A DNA stretch of 31,464 nt, from the IMG/VR virus record IMGVR_UViG_3300048107_000188, positions 1 to 31,464 of that record. One strand, given 5' to 3'. Numbering within the stretch: position 1 is the first letter of the stretch; each line of letters opens with the position of its first letter. Shown here piece by piece: positions 7,019 to 12,761 of this stretch. The notes under the pieces are model-generated. The model was given only the letters and a program-made list of their open reading frames with translations, was not told the origin of the DNA and did no database searches. A program made the position numbers and the translations under genes. Source of the stretch: a virus.

Positions 7019-7237
7019 TCACCACACTCCGAAGAAGAGTTTGCCAGTGAAGGCATAGGACAGGAAGGCAGAGACGATGCCAAGCATTGCTAGGCGTCCG
7101 TTGAGTTTCTCTGCGGACTCATTGTGAGTCTCGTATACTTCTGATTGCATTGCTTTCTCCACTTTAGGGTCGATGTACATTTGGGGCTCGGTGGCATACA
7201 TGTTGGTGCGACCACCGTCTTCGATTGTAACAGTCAT
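7019..7237 (-). CDS. hli: High-light-inducible protein (72 aa)
   Basis: A single-helix chlorophyll a/b-binding-like protein. Residues 1-40 form a polar N-terminal extension; the motif E-K-L-N-G-R-L-A-M-L-G at 43-53 and the hydrophobic helix ending in F-F-G-V-W are diagnostic of the family. Phage Hlips are thought to protect photosystem II together with phage D1. First gene of a three-gene operon (hli, hli, 45-residue protein) behind a sigma-70-type promoter. No obvious Shine-Dalgarno. Confidence 0.96.
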   Translation of the reverse strand: MTVTIEDGGRTNMYATEPQMYIDPKVEKAMQSEVYETHNESAEKLNGRLAMLGIVSAFLSYAFTGKLFFGVW

Positions 7238-7262
7238 TTGTTAAGGTATGTTACTTCTTGTA

Positions 7263-7291
7263 ACTATATATAACTTTACAATATTTGTCAA
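7263..7291 (-). promoter_or_regulatory. Sigma-70-type promoter of the hli operon
   Basis: On the minus strand TTGACA (7286-7291), a 17-nt spacer and TATAGT (7263-7268), 26 nt upstream of the first hli start codon. Hexamers and spacing are identical to the psbA promoter. Confidence 0.82.
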
Positions 7292-7297
7292 GCCCCC

Positions 7298-7615
7298 TTA
7301 AGAAAATGTGATGACATCCTGTCCACCGATCACCCCACCGAGGTCTACTGGTTGTGCTGCAAAGGTGTCCCCACTGAAGGAGATCGTGTCACTGCTCTCA
7401 ATGTTCTGGAAGTCATAGTTATCGTTGAGATAGATCGGACTGCTAGGGAATTCGATCTGTGGCACGTCCTCAGCACACTGCTCAGTGATGGTCTGTAGAC
7501 CATTGTAGTGACGCCACAGCTCACTCAGGTGACTGCGATTGAAGTTAGGGTCATCGATCGCACTGTGCAGTGCTTTCTTGAGTGCCTCTGTTGCTGCTGT
7601 CAATTCTGCTTTCAT
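7298..7615 (-). CDS. Hypothetical protein (105 aa)
   Basis: A 105-residue soluble protein. The N-terminal half is helical (K-A-E-L-T-A-A-T-E-A-L-K-K-A-L) and the acidic C-terminal half is rich in Asp, Ser and Gly. I chose the ATG at 7613-7615. The frame continues to 7729, but that extension covers a clear terminator hairpin (7672-7697) and is unlikely to be translated. It ends just before the hli promoter. No domain recognised. Confidence 0.65.
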   Translation of the reverse strand: MKAELTAATEALKKALHSAIDDPNFNRSHLSELWRHYNGLQTITEQCAEDVPQIEFPSSPIYLNDNYDFQNIESSDTISFSGDTFAAQPVDLGGVIGGQDVITFS

Positions 7616-7671
7616 AATTCCAGTGACGGATAACTCCGCTGACGATAAAACAATTGGTGACAAGATAGGAT

Positions 7672-7697
7672 ACAAAAATGCAGGTACGAATACCTGC
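7672..7697 (-). terminator. Intrinsic terminator with UUCG tetraloop
   Basis: On the minus strand a perfect 7-bp stem (GCAGGTA / TACCTGC) with a TTCG tetraloop is followed by ATTTTTG. It lies between the 93-residue gene (stop 7762) and the 105-residue gene. A TATGAT word lies just upstream at 7707-7712. Confidence 0.85.
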
Positions 7698-7761
7698 AAT
7701 GTAATTATCATAGGGTCCTGTCTTGTCATCAGAGAATGACCCTAGGGAATACTTCCAGACG

Positions 7762-8043
7762 TTAAGAAGACGCTTTAACACTGTCTCGTGTATAGCAAGG
7801 GACACCAGCAGGGTCTAACCATTTGGCATACTCAAAGTCTTCAATAGCAAGAAGCATCTGATCACCATTATCAAAGAGATAGATGTCAGAATACTTCTTT
7901 GTATACTCGTTTGCTTTTTGCAAACGAAAATCAGGTTTGCCATTCAATTGAATGTGACCCTTCTGCACATAGCGATAGGGAAACCTCTCGTGAATCACAG
8001 TAGTCTTGGTCGTTGCGACTGACTGCGGATCAAGATCATTCAT
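7762..8043 (-). CDS. Conserved hypothetical protein (93 aa)
   Basis: A 93-residue soluble protein with mixed alpha/beta character and many aromatic residues (R-F-P-Y-R-Y-V; Y-L-F-D-N-G-D). The ATG overlaps the stop of the 56-residue gene (ATGA, 8040-8043), so the two are coupled. A terminator follows. No domain or catalytic motif recognised. Confidence 0.7.
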   Translation of the reverse strand: MNDLDPQSVATTKTTVIHERFPYRYVQKGHIQLNGKPDFRLQKANEYTKKYSDIYLFDNGDQMLLAIEDFEYAKWLDPAGVPCYTRDSVKASS

Positions 8044-8210
8044 GGTCGTCTGAGTGTCTTCAAATATGATAGCACATCCTCACGGATCCACAACAGTTCG
8101 TGGTAACATTTCTGGGAATGAGCACATGCTCTCAGTTTGGGATCAGGTTCTAGCACACTCTCTATGAAAATGTCAAGTCCCCTATTCCATTTGTCGTCCT
8201 GTGTCTCCAT
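8040..8210 (-). CDS. Small hypothetical protein (56 aa)
   Basis: A 56-residue frame with ATG at 8208-8210 and TGA at 8040-8042. A strong Shine-Dalgarno, AAGGAG with a 5-nt gap, immediately precedes the ATG and overlaps the stop of the oxygenase gene upstream. The stop overlaps the next start. The protein is mainly helical and ends in an Arg-rich tail; two Cys occur near the middle. Function unknown. Confidence 0.75.
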   Translation of the reverse strand: METQDDKWNRGLDIFIESVLEPDPKLRACAHSQKCYHELLWIREDVLSYLKTLRRP

Positions 8211-8218
8211 GTAACTCC

Positions 8219-8842
8219 TTAGATAAAATTAAACCAACCTGTAATAATCATCTTCTCACTATCGTTAGAGACTCTACCACGATGGTGGAATGTCCAATCT
8301 GCTGGCCAGATCACAGTGTATCCACGCTGCGCTGGGACATACTTCTGCTGATAATACCATTCGGTACCACCATCAGGGACATCATTGAGGTAAGTCATGA
8401 AGACTAGGTGTCGATAGACGGATCCAGGCAGGGCATTAGACCTTTCGGTATGCCACTGCTTGAATCCACCACCTTTAGGATACCACTGCATAGACAGTGG
8501 CTCCTTTACTTGGAATCGTGAGGTCTCACAGAAAGGAAACCTCTCCAAGTATTGATTGAGCACGTCTTGAAGTGCGTGCATATAGTTTTGCACCTGAGGA
8601 CAGGACAGTTGATAAGGGACATGTAGATCGAGAGAGTCTTTATACTCCTTATCCACCGTCACATCTCCTTGTCTAAGGACCTGACCCTCATGAAAATTCA
8701 AGACGTTTTGATTATGCCAGAAATCTTCAAGTCCCGTCACAACGGATTCATCAATAAAATTACCCCAGATGAAGTCATTACACTCATCATTAAGTGGGGT
8801 GCAGACGTTACCTTTATAAATTGTGATTTCTTCTTTAAGCAT
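8219..8842 (-). CDS. 2OG-Fe(II) oxygenase (prolyl-hydroxylase-like)
   Basis: A 207-residue 2-oxoglutarate and iron(II)-dependent oxygenase. The iron triad reads H131-x-E133 in K-Q-W-H-T-E-R and a distal His (186 or 187) in W-T-F-H-H-R-G, with K197 in S-E-K-M-I-I-T-G-W as probable 2OG-binding residue. HxE instead of HxD is an accepted variant. A strand pattern L-V-F-M-T-Y-L-N-D then G-G-T-E fits the double-stranded beta-helix. Substrate unknown; phage members are proposed to hydroxylate proteins or nucleobases. It is one of three such genes in the window. Confidence 0.9.
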   Translation of the reverse strand: MLKEEITIYKGNVCTPLNDECNDFIWGNFIDESVVTGLEDFWHNQNVLNFHEGQVLRQGDVTVDKEYKDSLDLHVPYQLSCPQVQNYMHALQDVLNQYLERFPFCETSRFQVKEPLSMQWYPKGGGFKQWHTERSNALPGSVYRHLVFMTYLNDVPDGGTEWYYQQKYVPAQRGYTVIWPADWTFHHRGRVSNDSEKMIITGWFNFI

Positions 8843-8865
8843 AAGTATCCCGACCAGGGTAAAGT

Positions 8866-9090
8866 TTAGGTCATTTCCAGGACGCCATCGGCAATCATGT
8901 TATCAATGAGAATCGTATAGTCCTCCTCAACATCCAGTCCCCAAAAGTGGACGTGACGTGCGCTCTTGTCACTGTAAAAGCGACAGAGTGCTGAGAAGAG
9001 GGGAGGATACTCTGTGTCAAGGGCAATGTTACCATTGACAGTCTCCTTCAGAATTTGCATAGAATCTGCAAAGCGATCTCTAACAGTCAT
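8866..9090 (-). CDS. Conserved hypothetical protein (74 aa)
   Basis: A 74-residue soluble protein. A good Shine-Dalgarno (AGGAG, 8-nt gap) precedes the ATG, and the gene begins after the hairpin that follows the tRNA. The content is helical with an aromatic middle (R-H-V-H-F-W-G-L-D-V-E-E-D-Y) and an acidic end. It resembles a short protein common in cyanophages, but I cannot assign a function. Confidence 0.7.
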   Translation of the reverse strand: MTVRDRFADSMQILKETVNGNIALDTEYPPLFSALCRFYSDKSARHVHFWGLDVEEDYTILIDNMIADGVLEMT

Positions 9091-9117
9091 GACTGACTCC
9101 TATTCGGTTTTCCAACA

Positions 9118-9133
9118 TGCACCCTAGGGTGCA
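9118..9133. repeat. 16-bp perfect palindrome downstream of tRNA-Arg
   Basis: TGCACCCTAGGGTGCA reads the same on both strands. As RNA it can form a 6-bp stem with a 4-nt loop just past the tRNA 3' end. No U-tract follows on either strand, so it may be a processing or stability element rather than a terminator. Confidence 0.6.
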
Positions 9134-9134
9134 A

Positions 9135-9208
9135 CGATCCAGGATGGATTCGAACCATCGACCGACTGCTTAGAAGGCAGTTGCTCTATTCCACTGAGCT
9201 ACTGGACC
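9135..9208 (-). tRNA. tRNA-Arg (anticodon UCU)
   Basis: A full cloverleaf reads on the minus strand. The 7-bp acceptor stem is GGTCCAG / CTGGATC with one G-U pair; the D arm contains AGCTCAGTGGAATAGAGC; the anticodon loop CTTCTAA (anticodon at 9172-9174) reads AGA and AGG; the T arm contains GGTTCGAATCC. CCA is not encoded, so the host adds it. The 5' end abuts the stop codon of the upstream oxygenase gene, so it must be cut from a longer message. tRNA-Arg(UCU) is among the commonest tRNAs in cyanophages. Confidence 0.95.
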
Positions 9209-9799
9209 TTAAGCATTTACACGAACGATTGGGTCACCCTCCCACATAGTCCTCTTAACCTTGTCAACTTTGCCTCGTAGGTTAAACGAAACGATGGTGC
9301 GTGGTCTGTCTGACTCATTGGGTAGTGCCTCATGTGCAATGGTTGCTGGAAAAATAACCATGTCACCTTCTTTAACAGGTGGGACGAAGGACTGTAACCT
9401 ACCGCTCCAAGGATTATTGAAAGGTGAAATGAATTGCGTGGCTTGATGGAGTTGTGGATCAAAGTCCACATACATTACTGCTGACCATCCACTGTGTCCA
9501 TGATTGTGTAGACCGTGCTTCTGACCTTTGTATGATGTTTGACACCACATGTCAGTAAACTCGGTGCGTCTACGCTCAGTAAACTCAGCAATGTATGGCT
9601 CGATAATATCAATTACCGTATCAGCGTAAGGTGGCAACTCCCATTCTGCCTGATGAAAGAAGTCTGTGTATTGCTCACCATTAGAATCTAAATGCTCTTG
9701 CCCAAAGATAGGCAGAGCACTCATGATCTTTTCTTTATTCTGTTTCCAATTCTGTATTTCATAGTGTGCAATCGGAATTGAGAATAAAGAATGAATCAT
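9209..9799 (-). CDS. 2OG-Fe(II) oxygenase superfamily protein
   Basis: A 196-residue protein matching the phage/marine family annotated as putative 2OG-Fe(II) oxygenase. The H-N-H-G-H-S-G-W block (98-105), a distal His in A-T-I-A-H-E-A-L-P (H156) and R167 in R-P-R-T-I-V-S-F-N supply the metal and 2OG ligands. The N-terminal part (L-F-S-I-P-I-A-H-Y-E-I) is typical of the family. Its ATG overlaps the stop of a 50-residue gene (ATGA, 9796-9799). The stop TAA directly precedes the tRNA. Substrate unknown. Confidence 0.88.
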   Translation of the reverse strand: MIHSLFSIPIAHYEIQNWKQNKEKIMSALPIFGQEHLDSNGEQYTDFFHQAEWELPPYADTVIDIIEPYIAEFTERRRTEFTDMWCQTSYKGQKHGLHNHGHSGWSAVMYVDFDPQLHQATQFISPFNNPWSGRLQSFVPPVKEGDMVIFPATIAHEALPNESDRPRTIVSFNLRGKVDKVKRTMWEGDPIVRVNA

Positions 9800-9948
9800 T
9801 TAGATGCTTCAGAGTATTGTTTGATCTTGTCTGCAAGGACTTCACCTCGTAGGAGATCTCCTGCTGCTAAGGCTTCATGTAGTTGGTCTACTAGAAATTC
9901 GATTGTGTAATTAATCTCATCAATCTCCTCAAGAAATTGATTTTCCAT
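9796..9948 (-). CDS. Small hypothetical protein (50 aa)
   Basis: A 50-residue acidic helical protein with ATG at 9946-9948, a GGAGA Shine-Dalgarno about 7 nt upstream, and a stop overlapping the oxygenase start. Heptad-like spacing of Ile and Leu (I-D-E-I-N-Y-T-I-E-F-L-V-D-Q-L-H-E-A-L) suggests a short coiled coil. It is the first gene after a possible sigma-70-type promoter. Confidence 0.75.
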   Translation of the reverse strand: MENQFLEEIDEINYTIEFLVDQLHEALAAGDLLRGEVLADKIKQYSEASK

Positions 9949-9977
9949 GGTAGGTCTCCACTTCCCTTAACTTGCTA

Positions 9978-10007
9978 ATTATATATGCTCAATAGGTTGA
10001 CTGTCAA
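9978..10007 (-). promoter_or_regulatory. Possible sigma-70-type promoter
   Basis: On the minus strand TTGACA (10002-10007), an 18-nt spacer and TATAAT (9978-9983), overlapping the end of the nuclease gene and pointing at the 50-residue gene. Hexamers are perfect, but the spacer is 1 nt long and much of it lies in coding sequence. Confidence 0.5.
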
Positions 10008-10335
10008 CCCCAAAGTGTTTGATAAACCATTCGGCATCCACTACCACGAGTGCTTGCTTCCTATTCTTTTTCATGAAGAGGATGGGTTCGTAATTTCCAG
10101 AGTTAGCACATGCCTGATCGTAAGCATCATACACATTCAACTTCTCTACATTTTTACACTCGATACTAAAAGGAAATTTCTTCCTAGCATCTCGTGCCAT
10201 GATGAGATCTTCTCCACCAGCACCCATGCTGCGAGACTCAATGTCTTCAGGGTGGACATCCCTATGCTCAATGAGCATGTCTCTCACCCACTTCTGGAAG
10301 TTTCTACCCTTTGCTTTCGCACTCTGTGGTTTCAC
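9979..10335 (-). CDS. PD-(D/E)XK endonuclease, Holliday-junction-resolvase-like
   Basis: A 118-residue protein with the core of a small restriction-endonuclease-fold nuclease: a basic N-terminal helix (K-A-K-G-R-N-F-Q-K-W-V-R), then S-M-G-A-G-G-E-D-L-I (catalytic D43), then I-E-C-K-N (E59-x-K61), and a Gln-containing helix (Y-D-Q-A). Such proteins resolve or cut branched DNA, a need of T4-like recombination-dependent replication. Whether it is a resolvase or another nuclease is not decided by the sequence. Its start overlaps the end of the upstream 56-residue gene (ATGA). Confidence 0.8.
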   Translation of the reverse strand: MKPQSAKAKGRNFQKWVRDMLIEHRDVHPEDIESRSMGAGGEDLIMARDARKKFPFSIECKNVEKLNVYDAYDQACANSGNYEPILFMKKNRKQALVVVDAEWFIKHFGVDSQPIEHI

Positions 10336-10502
10336 TTAGGTATCCTCTCATCAAGTGCTTCATGAATAATTTGCTTCAACTCAATACGTTCTTCTGCTGT
10401 AAAGATTGTCCTTACCTTGACAGGCATAGGTGCATAACTACTAGGTTTCTTTGATTTGCCAGGGAGACTCATGCCCTGTGTGTCGATCTTATTCAATGAC
10501 AT
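10332..10502 (-). CDS. Small hypothetical protein (56 aa)
   Basis: A 56-residue basic protein. The ATG at 10500-10502 has a good AAGGAG about 8 nt upstream and lies inside the last codons of the 72-residue gene; the frame extends to 10529 only through a non-ATG codon. The N-terminal half looks unstructured (G-K-S-K-K-P-S-S-Y-A-P-M-P-V-K) and the C-terminal half is one helix (E-E-R-I-E-L-K-Q-I-I-H-E-A-L). Coupled to the nuclease gene; possibly a partner, unproven. Confidence 0.7.
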   Translation of the reverse strand: MSLNKIDTQGMSLPGKSKKPSSYAPMPVKVRTIFTAEERIELKQIIHEALDERIPK

Positions 10503-10707
10503 CTTCTTCAGTCTCCTTCTTGAATCCAAACGGCGAAACTTTATCTTCTTCTAGTCTCAACTTAAGTGCAACAGCACCCAGAGACTCCATTACTTTGAGG
10601 ATGTCTTCGGTCTTAGCATCACCGCCTAACTCTTTAGCAACATACCAATACTTTTCCCAGAAAGTATCTCCTGCTTTCTTGTAATCATCTAACGTTAATA
10701 GTTTCAT
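10489..10707 (-). CDS. Conserved hypothetical protein (72 aa)
   Basis: A 72-residue acidic helical protein (L-D-D-Y-K-K-A-G-D-T-F-W-E-K-Y-W-Y-V-A) resembling a short protein common in cyanophages. Function unknown. The ATG comes directly after a terminator U-tract, with no Shine-Dalgarno. First gene of a run leading to the nuclease. Confidence 0.75.
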   Translation of the reverse strand: MKLLTLDDYKKAGDTFWEKYWYVAKELGGDAKTEDILKVMESLGAVALKLRLEEDKVSPFGFKKETEEDVIE

Positions 10708-10720
10708 ATAAAAGTATAAT

Positions 10721-10744
10721 AAAAAAGAGGGGTTACCCCCTCTT
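10721..10744 (-). terminator. Intrinsic terminator
   Basis: On the minus strand an 8-bp stem (AAGAGGGG / CCCCTCTT, 4-nt loop) is followed by six T. It follows the 55-residue gene. A CTAAGTA word, one base from the late-type CTAAATA, abuts the hairpin at 10744-10750. Confidence 0.9.
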
Positions 10745-10751
10745 ACTTAGG

Positions 10752-10919
10752 TCACTTGCTGTAGGTCTTTCCACGGTAGCAGAAAGTCCCGTGAGACTCT
10801 TTGCTTTCCACACAACGTGTGTCATACTTTACACCGCGATATGTGGTGTGAGTAATCTGTGCGTTATGCAAGGCAGATGCCTTGTGAATTTGCTTGCGAA
10901 TGAGGTTAAGTGTGTTCAT
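10752..10919 (-). CDS. Small protein with a YRG-type motif, DUF4278-like (55 aa)
   Basis: A 55-residue protein with ATG at 10917-10919 and GGAG about 9 nt upstream. The N-terminal half is helical (N-L-I-R-K-Q-I-H-K-A-S-A-L); the C-terminal half reads T-Y-R-G-V-K-Y-D ... G-T-F-C-Y-R-G-K-T-Y. The paired Y-R-G blocks recall DUF4278, a short family widespread in cyanobacteria. Role unknown. A terminator follows 7 nt after the stop. Confidence 0.75.
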   Translation of the reverse strand: MNTLNLIRKQIHKASALHNAQITHTTYRGVKYDTRCVESKESHGTFCYRGKTYSK

Positions 10920-10959
10920 GAGTTCGTCTCCGAAGTTAGGGTTTTTAATCCCCGTTCCT

Positions 10960-11121
10960 TCAATCGTGTGCGTCCCAATAACACTCAGGGACAGATTCCT
11001 TTACGGTCTCTATCAACTCTACCTTAAAAGCATGTGAGAGATCCTCATTTGCTTTCATTTTAAGCATGATTGTATCAGCTTGTTGGCAGGTGAGTGATGA
11101 ATACAGAAGTAATTCAAACAT
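10960..11121 (-). CDS. Small hypothetical protein (53 aa)
   Basis: A 53-residue frame from ATG 11119-11121 to TGA 10960-10962, with GGAG about 10 nt upstream. The composition is protein-like (M-F-E-L-L-L-Y-S-S-L-T-C-Q-Q-A-D) with an acidic end (P-E-C-Y-W-D-A-H-D). It resembles a short conserved cyanophage protein of unknown function. The long intercistronic leader upstream holds two hairpins and a late-type promoter. Confidence 0.65.
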   Translation of the reverse strand: MFELLLYSSLTCQQADTIMLKMKANEDLSHAFKVELIETVKESVPECYWDAHD

Positions 11122-11218
11122 GGGATCAACGCTCCGTTGCGCGACTTACTTGCGTCCCACCCAAGAGTGGGATGAACGTGTTGTCATGATAGCATGACAT
11201 TACTATTTATGCAACCCC
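11122..11218 (-). promoter_or_regulatory. Intergenic control region: late-type promoter and two hairpins
   Basis: CATAAATA on the minus strand (11204-11211) is a good match to the T4-like late promoter. The transcript would pass a 7-bp stem-loop (TGTCATG / CATGACA) and then a 6-bp stem-loop (TCCCAC / GTGGGA) before the 53-residue gene. Neither has a U-tract. A 24-codon frame starts in the first hairpin but does not look like a protein. Confidence 0.5.
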
Positions 11219-11416
11219 CTACTTCTTTCGTTTCTTTTTGCGACGATGGTAGGGAGTGTTACTAATGGGCTTGGTATTCTTTAAGTCCTTCTTGAGTTTC
11301 TTCAAGAAGGATAAGTGGTCCCTGATACCATGTATCGGGGTTTTCGGAATACCAGTCGATTGTGTCTCGTTTGTATACAGGGACCTCGCTTGTCTCTTCC
11401 AATTTCTTCTCGGCAT
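11219..11416 (-). CDS. Doubtful overlapping ORF with a lysine/arginine-rich end (65 aa)
   Basis: This frame overlaps the ORF 11262-11558 in a second phase. Its first half looks like a shadow, but the last roughly 30 residues (K-K-L-K-K-D-L-K-N-T-K-P, then P-Y-H-R-R-K-K-K-R-K-K) look like a genuine basic tail and continue past the stop of the other frame. It may be a separate gene, or the C-terminus of the overlapping one reached by frameshift. I cannot decide. Confidence 0.3.
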   Translation of the reverse strand: MPRRNWKRQARSLYTNETQSTGIPKTPIHGIRDHLSFLKKLKKDLKNTKPISNTPYHRRKKKRKK

Positions 11417-11504
11417 CGTGATGTGTATCTGGATACACCTTGGGTATCCGTATCCATGTTGTAATTTTATAGCTTAAACCCGCTAAAAGTTTCCGCACTA
11501 ACAT
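11262..11504 (-). CDS. Hypothetical protein overlapping the end of nrdB (about 80 aa)
   Basis: The frame after nrdB reads as a well-composed protein: W-I-R-I-P-K-V-Y-P-D-T-H-H-D-A-E-K-K-L, then R-D-T-I-D-W-Y-S-E-N-P-D-T-W-Y-Q-G-P-L. There is no ATG after the nrdB stop in this frame. The start is therefore either an ATG inside nrdB (11502-11504, used here, or 11526-11528) or a non-ATG codon near 11457. Unknown function; it follows nrdB, where T4-like phages often carry small redox or nucleotide genes, but no CxxC is present. Confidence 0.55.
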   Translation of the reverse strand: MLVRKLLAGLSYKITTWIRIPKVYPDTHHDAEKKLEETSEVPVYKRDTIDWYSENPDTWYQGPLILLEETQEGLKEYQAH

Positions 11505-12603
11505 CCTGCTTGATTCCCCCAACGACATAGGATTCAATCTCAGTTTCCTGAGGGGCATTTTGTTGACCCTTGCTATTTAGCCAGTGCTCTGTCCAAGGCA
11601 GAGGATTGTTTTTAGCAGGGATATCGAAGGCGGGTGCTAGTCCGATTGCTTTCATACGACGATTAGCAATCCATTCCACGTATTGAGAAAGCAGACGCTC
11701 GTTAAGACCGATCATACTACCATTCTCAAACAAATATTTTGCCCACTCTTTCTCTTGGGCAACTGCGTCAAGGAACATCTGACGCACTGTCTCTTCCTCT
11801 TCCTGAATGATCTGCTGCATCTCAGGATCGTCACCCTTCTTCCACTTGTAGAGGATCTTCTGGGTCAATGCGAGGTGCTGTGACTCGTCCCTGGCAATAA
11901 GGGAGATAATTTTTGCAGAACCTTCCATGAGTTTAAGTTCACCAAAAGCAAAGCTGCAAGCAAAAGAAACATAAAACCGAATTCCTTCAAGGATATTGAC
12001 ATTAGCAATCGCCAGATAGAGTTTACGCTTGACATCTCTGATAGTCCACTGTGAAGTAGGAGAGTCTTTCCAACCTTCCTTCCACATGTTACTGAGTGAC
12101 CACTCAGTTGCTACCTCAATGAAGTCATTGTATGCTTTGCATACTGCTGTAGCACGGTCAAGGATCTTCTCATTATCTAATACTGCATCGAAGACTTCTG
12201 ATGGGTCTGCGTATACGTTCTTGATGATATGGGTATAGGAGCGAGAGTGAATCTGCTCCATGAATTCCCAGACTCCCATGCATCCTTCCAACTCTGGAAG
12301 ACTACAGTAAGGTGAGAATGCCATGCCAGGACCACGCCCTTGCACAGAGTCCAGAAGGATCTGATACTTGAGGTTGCTGGTGTAGATATGTTTTTGTTGC
12401 TCATTCAGTGTCTTGTAATCGGCACGGTCCTTCTGTAGAGATACCTCTTCAGGTCTCCAGAAGTAACCGAGTTGTGTCTGTGTTAGTTTGTCGAAGTCAG
12501 GATACTTATATTCATCGTATCGTTGCATCCCCAAGGGAGCTCCGAAAAACATTGGTTGTTTTTTGGTGTCTACTTTCTTGTCGTTGAAAACAGTCAGTCC
12601 CAT
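11467..12603 (-). CDS. nrdB: Ribonucleotide reductase class Ia, beta subunit
   Basis: NrdB carries the di-iron centre and tyrosyl radical that start ribonucleotide reduction in NrdA. I start at ATG 12601-12603 (378 aa), which has GGGAG 6 nt upstream; the longer frame to 12627 overlaps the small gene before it. Ligands line up almost exactly with E. coli R2: D85, E116 and H119, the radical Tyr Y123 (I-H-S-R-S-Y-T-H), then the Glu in I-L-E-G-I-R-F-Y, and E and H in D-E-S-Q-H-L-A. A flexible tail ends in S-A-E-T-F-S-G-F-K-L, the usual peptide that docks on NrdA. Supplies dNTPs for phage replication. Confidence 0.97.
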   Translation of the reverse strand: MGLTVFNDKKVDTKKQPMFFGAPLGMQRYDEYKYPDFDKLTQTQLGYFWRPEEVSLQKDRADYKTLNEQQKHIYTSNLKYQILLDSVQGRGPGMAFSPYCSLPELEGCMGVWEFMEQIHSRSYTHIIKNVYADPSEVFDAVLDNEKILDRATAVCKAYNDFIEVATEWSLSNMWKEGWKDSPTSQWTIRDVKRKLYLAIANVNILEGIRFYVSFACSFAFGELKLMEGSAKIISLIARDESQHLALTQKILYKWKKGDDPEMQQIIQEEEETVRQMFLDAVAQEKEWAKYLFENGSMIGLNERLLSQYVEWIANRRMKAIGLAPAFDIPAKNNPLPWTEHWLNSKGQQNAPQETEIESYVVGGIKQDVSAETFSGFKL

Positions 12604-12761
12604 TTTGGCTCCCTTGGATTCTTGCATGTACCGTAGTTGTGAATATAATTTAGGAATGCATTGATCCTTGGAGCAAAGTCCAGGGAGTCACAGCAGTCAA
12701 GATAGGACTCAAATTCTTCTTGTAAGTCCTTGCTGAGTGTGATAGTAATGTCCTTAGACAT
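12594..12761 (-). CDS. Small hypothetical protein between nrdA and nrdB (55 aa)
   Basis: A 55-residue protein starting at ATG 12759-12761 inside the last codons of nrdA; the frame upstream to 12797 is nrdA shadow. It reads M-S-K-D-I-T-I-T-L-S-K-D-L-Q-E-E-F, then a C-C pair, a helix, and C-K-N-P-R-E-P-K-W-D. The strand-then-helices pattern faintly recalls ribbon-helix-helix regulators. That is a guess. It overlaps both nrdA and nrdB, so it is made with the reductase. Confidence 0.65.
   Translation of the reverse strand: MSKDITITLSKDLQEEFESYLDCCDSLDFAPRINAFLNYIHNYGTCKNPREPKWD

Noticed and set aside
8146-8178. Possible promoter TTGACA in the 56-residue gene
   Set aside because: The -10 at 17 nt is CTAGAA, a poor match, and the site lies in coding sequence with a good operon structure around it.
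10791-11027. Plus-strand open frame of 78 codons
   Set aside because: It overlaps two short minus-strand genes with ribosome sites; its composition is not convincing.
11122-11218. 24-codon frame from ATG 11198-11200
   Set aside because: It starts inside a hairpin, has no ribosome site and its sequence does not look like a protein.
11570-11580. CTAAATA late-type word in nrdB
   Set aside because: It lies in a conserved coding segment and no gene start follows closely; probably chance.
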